A stretch of DNA of 5,535 bases, taken from NCBI GenBank assembly GCA_025997155.1, contig BNUF01000161.1, positions 1-5,535 on the forward strand. The letters run 5' to 3'. The notes beneath the pieces are model-generated. The model was not told the origin of the DNA and searched no databases. It saw only the letters and a program-made list of their open reading frames with translations. Of the stretch, positions 1 to 3,354 are shown in pieces. This DNA comes from Clostridia bacterium. GTDB lineage: Bacteria; Bacillota; Clostridia; Lachnospirales; WQUN01. Made by a program: the position numbers and the translations under genes. The number at the start of each line of letters is the position of its first letter. The stretch's first letter is position 1.

Positions 1-50
1 AAAAATGAAATCCCGACGAGGAAAAGGTAACAAAAGATTTGAAAGGAACG

Positions 51-99
51 GGGACAACGTTTTGACAAAAAATCAAACAGGGATTTTTTGTTTTGTCCC
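51..99. repeat. nested inverted repeat (imperfect stem-loop)
   Basis: An outer arm gggacaa (51-57) pairs with ttgtccc (93-99), and an inner arm caaaaaatc (66-74) pairs with gattttttg (82-90) around the 7-base loop aaacagg. The two stems are separated by an asymmetric internal loop (8 and 2 bases). No clean run of T follows on either strand, so it is not a standard intrinsic terminator. The surrounding sequence is low-complexity and possibly erroneous, so biological meaning is doubtful. Confidence 0.3.
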
Positions 100-129
100 G
101 AGATTTTGAAAAAAAAACCCCAAGGAAAA

Positions 130-148
130 GGGGCCCCCCCCCCCCCCC
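130..148. repeat. G4-C15 homopolymer tract
   Basis: Four G (130-133) are followed directly by fifteen C (134-148). Just upstream CCCC (118-121) can pair with GGGG (130-133). Long G/C homopolymers can be phase-variation tracts, but no open reading frame of useful length spans this one, and it sits in a region that looks like a sequence edge. Length miscounting is likely. Confidence 0.6.
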
Positions 149-187
149 ATAATTGATTGGCGGAGGGTTCGCGGGGCTGTCGCTTAA

Positions 188-601
188 TTACTCACTTTTG
201 TAAAGCCATTCGATGAGGTCTCCGTTTTTTGGGAGATATTTAGAACAGGATTCCGCTGGTTGTTCGCCGTTTACCAAATACACCCAGCCAGAGGACGCGC
301 CTTCGTCAAACTCGTATACGTCGGCGATGCCTTGGACGTACACCGCCCCCGAAATCAACAGCGTCGAATAGTCGAGAGATATTTCCGCGCTTTTCGTTTC
401 ACGGGTTAATATGTCAAAAACGCTTTCGCCGTCTAAAAAAGTGACGCTTTTAGGCGGTATAATTTTGTCGTCTCCGTTTGTTACAGAAAATGTGCAGGTG
501 TATTCCGCGCCGCTTGATTGCTCCTGTTGTGCGGTTCTGTATATAAAAAAGGCGGCGAGAATCAGGACAAGGGGTATGATTATGAACAAGCGTTTTTTCA
601 T
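188..601 (-). CDS. membrane-anchored DUF4430 (transcobalamin C-terminal-like) protein
   Basis: This is a 137-residue protein, third gene of the riboswitch-controlled operon. An N-terminal hydrophobic segment (about residues 5-21, after MKKR) lacks a lipobox cysteine, so it is either an uncleaved anchor or a signal peptide; the rest should be outside the membrane. Residues about 35-135 match the DUF4430 pattern: an early beta strand (YTCTFSV), a hydrophobic helix with the spacing VFDILTRE, then the family hallmark GWVYLVNGE (105-113), and a C-terminal strand with NGDLIEWLY. This is the fold of the C-terminal beta domain of intrinsic factor and transcobalamin. Cys36 and Cys119 could form a disulfide. 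The start overlaps the stop of the preceding gene by ATGA (598-601), with GGAG (616-613) 11 bases upstream, suggesting translational coupling. Proposed role: one half of a corrinoid-binding pair with the toroid protein. The family call is firm, the ligand is inferred. Confidence 0.85.
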   Translation of the reverse strand: MKKRLFIIIPLVLILAAFFIYRTAQQEQSSGAEYTCTFSVTNGDDKIIPPKSVTFLDGESVFDILTRETKSAEISLDYSTLLISGAVYVQGIADVYEFDEGASSGWVYLVNGEQPAESCSKYLPKNGDLIEWLYKSE

Positions 602-1446
602 TTTTTAACAATCTCCAATCGGTAAAGACTGCTTTCGCCTTTGTAGTATCTTTGGGCGGCGACTAGGGCGCAAAATGCTTGTTCCGACGACATAGCGTTG
701 CTTTTTTTGTCGTTTTTGCCGTGGGAAAATCCGCCGTCTTTTTTTTGGTATGAAATCAGGGCGTTGACAAGAGCTGTCGGGTCGATGCCAAGTTCGCTAA
801 ACGCTATGATAGTTTGCGCGGCGGATTCGGCGTTGTCCGTTTTCGCGGCGCGGAGGTAGGCGGCGGCGCGTTCGCAGGCGTTGGCGGCGTCTTTTCTGTC
901 GGTATATTTTGCGAGAGCCGACAACGCCATTGCGGTGATATCGACGTCGCTTGAGTTTTGCGACAACCCGAAACCTCCGTCCTCCAACTGTTTGTCAAGG
1001 ATTTCGTTTATATAGTCGGAGCGTGAGACGTTATAGTCTCCCGAATCAAGAGCGATTAACGCCCATACCGCGCCGTTTAGCCCCTGTTTTGTGACGGCGT
1101 TAAAATCGGAAAGGGGGGCGGTGAGGTCGTATCCGCCCGTGTCCGTCGGGTCATATCCCGCCGCCGCAAGAGTCGTGACAAGCTTTGCGTAATCCGTGGA
1201 TTTACTGAGTTTGCCGTCTTTTTCTTTAAGCGTCTTCACTAGGGAATTGTAGTAATTTTCGTAATACTTTGGCGGCACGTAAAGCTCCGAACGCGCAAGC
1301 CCGAACACCCCCCAGTCGGTGGGGGCGTCGAGTTTTTGCAGGTAAGCTCCCGCCTTGCTTACGGCGGTGTCGAGTTTTTTCGGCGCGGCGAAGACATTTG
1401 TACATATTGTTACGCACATTACAAAACATAATATAAGTTTTCTCAT
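598..1446 (-). CDS. exported alpha/alpha-toroid protein (prenyltransferase/terpene cyclase-like; transcobalamin alpha-domain-like)
   Basis: This protein has 282 residues. A cleavable signal peptide (MRKLILCFVMCVTICTNVFA, probable cut before APKK) sends it across the membrane. The mature part shows repeating helix pairs with QW-like turns: QKLDAPTDWG (about 37-46), QLEDGGFG (153-160) and QKKDGGFS (234-241). These are followed by alanine-rich helices such as TAMALSALAKY, AAQTIIAFSELG and EQAFCALVAAQRYY. This is the alpha6/alpha6 barrel shared by terpene cyclases, protein prenyltransferases and the N-terminal domain of intrinsic factor/transcobalamin. The cyclase DxDD motif is degenerate here (DVDI, 167-170) and no prenyltransferase zinc-ligand pattern is evident, which argues for a binding rather than a catalytic role. 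About 260 mature residues fits a single barrel. It starts 4 bases after the SLH gene with AAGGTG (1457-1452) as ribosome site, and overlaps the downstream DUF4430 gene. Cobalamin binding is inferred from context. Confidence 0.85.
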   Translation of the reverse strand: MRKLILCFVMCVTICTNVFAAPKKLDTAVSKAGAYLQKLDAPTDWGVFGLARSELYVPPKYYENYYNSLVKTLKEKDGKLSKSTDYAKLVTTLAAAGYDPTDTGGYDLTAPLSDFNAVTKQGLNGAVWALIALDSGDYNVSRSDYINEILDKQLEDGGFGLSQNSSDVDITAMALSALAKYTDRKDAANACERAAAYLRAAKTDNAESAAQTIIAFSELGIDPTALVNALISYQKKDGGFSHGKNDKKSNAMSSEQAFCALVAAQRYYKGESSLYRLEIVKK

Positions 1447-1450
1447 ACAA

Positions 1451-2950
1451 TCACCTTACAAGAATTTCCGCGGCTTGCCCGCGATTAAGAACATAGTCCT
1501 CCGCGCCGTCTGTCGGTTTTTTGAGGAGCTTTGAAAGTTCCGCCGCCGTGACAGGCTTGTCCGCGTCAAATATCCCTTCGGGGACAAGCCCCTCGTCAAA
1601 CGCCCATATTGCCGCGTCCTCGTACCACGCCCCGGATGGTACGTTGTCAAAGGGGCTTAGCCCCTCGACTTCCGGGCTTCCCGCCTTGCGGTACAACGCG
1701 TTTATTGCAGCCGCGTATGTGAAATCGGCGTCAGGAGCGAATTTGCCGCGTGACGCGTAATCCATAAGCCCTTTATCAAAGGCGGATATAATGTACTTGT
1801 AGTATTTGTTGTTTGCGGGTACGTCCTTGAACGGGTTGTGCCGTTTTTGTATGGAAAATTCAATTTCCTTGTCAAGGGGCATATCGAAAAGCCCAGTGTC
1901 CGCGTCGTAATACCCGCCGCTTCGGATTTTTCCGTCCGCGCCGTATGCCGTTATGAGTTCGCTGTCCGCGTTAATCGGGGGTTTGTAGGGGACGCGCAAG
2001 GTCACGTTTCCGCCGAAATCGGCTAACTTGCCGCCGCCCGCGATTATAGAAATACTATATTTGGCTTTTGACCCCGCGTCCTTCGACTTGCTTACCAGTA
2101 TATGGATATTTTCGCCGCCGCTTGAGATATGCGCTATGTTGCTAAGCGAACGCGAATCGAACTGTATCGTCATAGCTTTAAACTTTATCGTAAAAGGTTC
2201 GTTGTGCAAAACCGCGTAATCCGAAATTTTGCGAAACGCCTCTGAATTTATGTCGACGGAGTTGCTTTTCGCGGCTATCTCGACGGGAGCGGATTCGCCC
2301 GTTTTTGGTTCTTCAAAATTAAGGGTAAAGTCCTCGTCGCCGGTAAACCCGAAGGGGAGGGCGGGTTTTGGGGCGGGTTCGTCAGGCTCGTTTGTCGTCG
2401 GGCGAGAGGAGTAGCTCGCCGTCTGCGGGGGCGTTGTGTCTGTCGGCGTTGTGTCCGCAGGGGCGGGAGACGGCGCGGGCGGATTTTTTATGTTATCGGG
2501 CGGGGCGTTAAAACCGCCGCCTGCGGCTTCGGGGTAGGAGGTGAAATCCATTGTGTAAAACAACACAACGTAATCGTTCGGTTGCAGGAGATATGTCGAA
2601 TAGCCCTCCTGCGCCTCCGCTCCGTTTACAAAGAAGACCCAGCCCGCGTTTTCGTCGGGCGCGCCGCTTCCCCATACTCCCGATTTAAGCCAGTCCGCGC
2701 CCTGGCGTCTCAAACCGTTTATATACGCGCCGTTTGGGATATCCGCCTCTATATTGTTGCTTGCAAGAAACGAATCGATTAGACCTTTTGCTGTCGTGCC
2801 GTTCGGAAGTACTTTTTTGACGGGAGCTACCCAGTCCGCGCCTTTTGCGGTAAGCCTGAAATACACGGTAATGTTGTCGTCCGCGTGTACGAAAGAAAAT
2901 TGTGTCAAAATTAAAAATACCGAAAGAATCATTGCGGTAAGCCGTTTCAT
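1451..2950 (-). CDS. cell-surface DUF4430 protein with SLH anchoring repeats
   Basis: This is a 499-residue first gene of the B12-riboswitch operon. Signal peptide: MKRLTAMILSVFLILTQFSFVHA, cut near residue 23. Residues about 26-135 form a DUF4430 domain, with NGTTAKGLIDSFLASN (50-65), the hallmark GWVFFVNGAE (103-112) and NDYVVLFY near the end; this is the beta-domain fold of intrinsic factor/transcobalamin. A Pro/Thr-rich linker follows (about 147-198). Residues about 205-368 form a beta-rich module of the kind that often precedes SLH repeats (VTLRVPYKP, ITAYGADGKI, GYYDADTGLFDM). Two SLH repeats follow at about 373-421 (PFKDV...) and 433-478 (PFDNV...), then only the tail of a third (VLNRGQAAEILVR, 487-499). 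SLH repeats bind pyruvylated secondary cell-wall polymer, so the DUF4430 domain would be displayed at the wall. Domain calls are firm; the role as corrinoid catcher is inferred from the riboswitch and neighbours. Confidence 0.88.
   Translation of the reverse strand: MKRLTAMILSVFLILTQFSFVHADDNITVYFRLTAKGADWVAPVKKVLPNGTTAKGLIDSFLASNNIEADIPNGAYINGLRRQGADWLKSGVWGSGAPDENAGWVFFVNGAEAQEGYSTYLLQPNDYVVLFYTMDFTSYPEAAGGGFNAPPDNIKNPPAPSPAPADTTPTDTTPPQTASYSSRPTTNEPDEPAPKPALPFGFTGDEDFTLNFEEPKTGESAPVEIAAKSNSVDINSEAFRKISDYAVLHNEPFTIKFKAMTIQFDSRSLSNIAHISSGGENIHILVSKSKDAGSKAKYSISIIAGGGKLADFGGNVTLRVPYKPPINADSELITAYGADGKIRSGGYYDADTGLFDMPLDKEIEFSIQKRHNPFKDVPANNKYYKYIISAFDKGLMDYASRGKFAPDADFTYAAAINALYRKAGSPEVEGLSPFDNVPSGAWYEDAAIWAFDEGLVPEGIFDADKPVTAAELSKLLKKPTDGAEDYVLNRGQAAEILVR
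1452..1457 (-). promoter_or_regulatory. ribosome binding site inside the end of the SLH gene
   Basis: AAGGTG lies 5 bases before the ATG at 1446-1444 and overlaps the last codons and the TGA stop of the upstream gene. It fixes the start of the toroid gene and implies that ribosomes finishing the SLH gene reinitiate there. Confidence 0.7.
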
Positions 2951-2956
2951 TTGTCG

Positions 2957-2963
2957 CCCTCCT
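2957..2963 (-). promoter_or_regulatory. strong ribosome binding site of the SLH gene
   Basis: AGGAGGG lies 6 bases upstream of the ATG at 2950-2948. It is a near-perfect anti-16S match and confirms the start chosen for the first operon gene. Confidence 0.85.
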
Positions 2964-2975
2964 GCGTTTTACGCA
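2963..2975 (-). other. small hairpin abutting the ribosome binding site
   Basis: TGCGT (2975-2971 on the minus strand) and ACGCA (2967-2963) can form a 5-bp stem with an AAA loop, touching the first base of the ribosome site. It lies immediately after the U tract of the putative terminator. It could help hold the leader open or be fortuitous. Confidence 0.35.
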
Positions 2976-2976
2976 T

Positions 2977-3007
2977 AAAAAAAATCATAACAACAACATC
3001 GTTATGA
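2977..3007 (-). terminator. riboswitch-controlled intrinsic terminator (AU-rich)
   Basis: On the minus-strand RNA, UCAUAAC (3007-3001) and GUUAUGA (2991-2985) form a perfect 7-bp stem with a 9-base loop, followed at once by eight U (2984-2977). It sits between the cobalamin aptamer and the first gene, which is the expected place for a transcriptional expression platform. The stem is AU-rich and therefore weak for a terminator; translation-level control instead is possible. Confidence 0.6.
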
Positions 3008-3030
3008 CCGTCTGTTTACACACGAATAAC
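3001..3030 (-). promoter_or_regulatory. candidate antiterminator hairpin
   Basis: GUUAU (3030-3026) can pair with AUAAC (3005-3001), the same bases that form the 5' arm of the terminator. Inside it a second stem stacks: CGU and UG paired with CA and ACG around a UAAA loop, with one G-G mismatch. The two structures cannot coexist, which is the logic of a transcriptional riboswitch. No covariation data are available from a single sequence. Confidence 0.45.
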
Positions 3031-3045
3031 CGCCTGCGAGCGGGT
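3029..3045 (-). other. hairpin directly 3' of the aptamer (P13-like position)
   Basis: CCGC (3043-3040) pairs with GCGG (3033-3030) around the 6-base loop UCGCAG, with a possible A-U/C-G extension using a bulged C. Many cobalamin riboswitches carry a hairpin here whose loop makes a kissing contact with loop L5. I could not find the matching L5 sequence, so only the position supports that role. Its 3' arm borders and slightly overlaps the antiterminator arm. Confidence 0.4.
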
Positions 3046-3047
3046 AA

Positions 3048-3241
3048 TTTTTTGCAGGTCTTCTGGCTTGCGTAATTCAACGTCAAAGGCTCAACCTTCC
3101 CAGTTTCCCAGTGGTCGACTTTCGTCACGAGCCAATGCCTCAATACGCTTACAGCAACGGTTAATTGCCCGCGACTCTCACGCGGTTTCCTTATATGTCC
3201 TGACGGTGTTTTTAAAAAGTCGCCGACAGAACCTCAAAAAA
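3048..3241 (-). promoter_or_regulatory. cobalamin (B12) riboswitch aptamer
   Basis: The minus strand carries the signature blocks of the adenosylcobalamin-type aptamer in order. These are GAAACCGCGTGAGAGTCGCG (within 3189-3167, the GGTGAAA-TCC region, divergent), GTTGCTGTAA (3158-3149, corresponding to the CTACTGT block), CCACTGG (3114-3108) running into CTGGGAAGG (3103-3095), and the B12-box end GCCAGAAGACCTGC (3067-3054). The outer P1 helix can close between TTTTTTGAGGT (3241-3231) and ACCTGCAAAAAA (3059-3048), with one bulged G. A length of about 194 bases fits the class. In this family, ligand binding normally represses downstream B12 synthesis or uptake genes, so the three-gene operon should be expressed when B12 is scarce. 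Confidence 0.92.
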
Positions 3242-3261
3242 CGTATATTTATTTAGAAACT

Positions 3262-3290
3262 ATCATAATCTATTTGCGTAAACTTGTCAA
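3262..3290 (-). promoter_or_regulatory. sigma-A-type promoter of the B12 operon
   Basis: TTGACA (3290-3285) and TATGAT (3267-3262) are separated by exactly 17 bases: a perfect -35 and a one-mismatch -10. Transcription should begin near 3255, just before the aptamer, giving a leader of about 300 bases. Its -35 element lies close to, but does not overlap, the divergent promoter of the Mg2+ ATPase. Confidence 0.85.
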
Positions 3291-3302
3291 GCTTAAAAAG
3301 TA

Positions 3303-3331
3303 TTGATAATTAAGAAAATATATGATACTAT
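3303..3331 (+). promoter_or_regulatory. promoter of the Mg2+ ATPase gene (extended -10)
   Basis: TTGATA (3303-3308) and TACTAT (3326-3331) are 17 bases apart, and TGA directly precedes the -10, giving an extended -10 (TGnTACTAT). The predicted start point near 3338 leaves a leader of under 20 bases, so there is no room for an Mg2+-sensing leader RNA such as the M-box. This location also supports the GTG start at 3355 over the in-frame ATG at 3322. Confidence 0.6.
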
Positions 3332-3340
3332 TTTTTTATG

Positions 3341-3347
3341 AAGGCGG
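3341..3347 (+). promoter_or_regulatory. ribosome binding site of the Mg2+ ATPase gene
   Basis: AAGGCGG lies 7 bases before the GTG at 3355. It is the only good Shine-Dalgarno match near any in-frame start and decides the start codon. Confidence 0.7.
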
Positions 3348-3354
3348 TGAAACC

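Larger units (their letters stand above)
1..187. other. gene-free, low-complexity left edge, possible poor-quality contig end
   Basis: No credible coding region lies here on either strand. The sequence is dominated by homopolymer runs (A9 at 109-117, C15 at 134-148, several T6 and A6 runs). Its texture differs from the even, codon-structured DNA that starts at 188. On the minus strand, just after the last operon gene, an ATG at 150-148 would open a frame of glycine codons through the G tract, but it stops after about 25 residues and has no ribosome binding site. No convincing terminator follows the operon before the C tract, so the transcript may continue past the left edge. The most likely explanation is an unpolished sequence end; a genuine AT-rich intergenic region cannot be excluded. 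Confidence 0.5.

Noticed and set aside
134..148. C15/G15 tract as a phase-variation switch
   Set aside because: No open frame of useful length crosses it, and the flanking sequence looks like a low-quality edge.
598..1446. Annotation of the toroid gene as squalene/hopene cyclase or protein prenyltransferase
   Set aside because: It is exported, too short for a two-barrel cyclase, has DVDI instead of DxDD, and shows no evident zinc-ligand pattern of protein prenyltransferases.
3068..3256. 62-codon plus-strand open frame across the intergenic region
   Set aside because: It is the complement of the cobalamin aptamer; the RNA signature on the minus strand explains the sequence.
3322..3354. Upstream in-frame ATG (MILFFYEGGET extension) as the start of the Mg2+ ATPase
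   Set aside because: It lies within the extended -10 element and has no Shine-Dalgarno sequence, whereas the GTG at 3355 has one at 7 bases.
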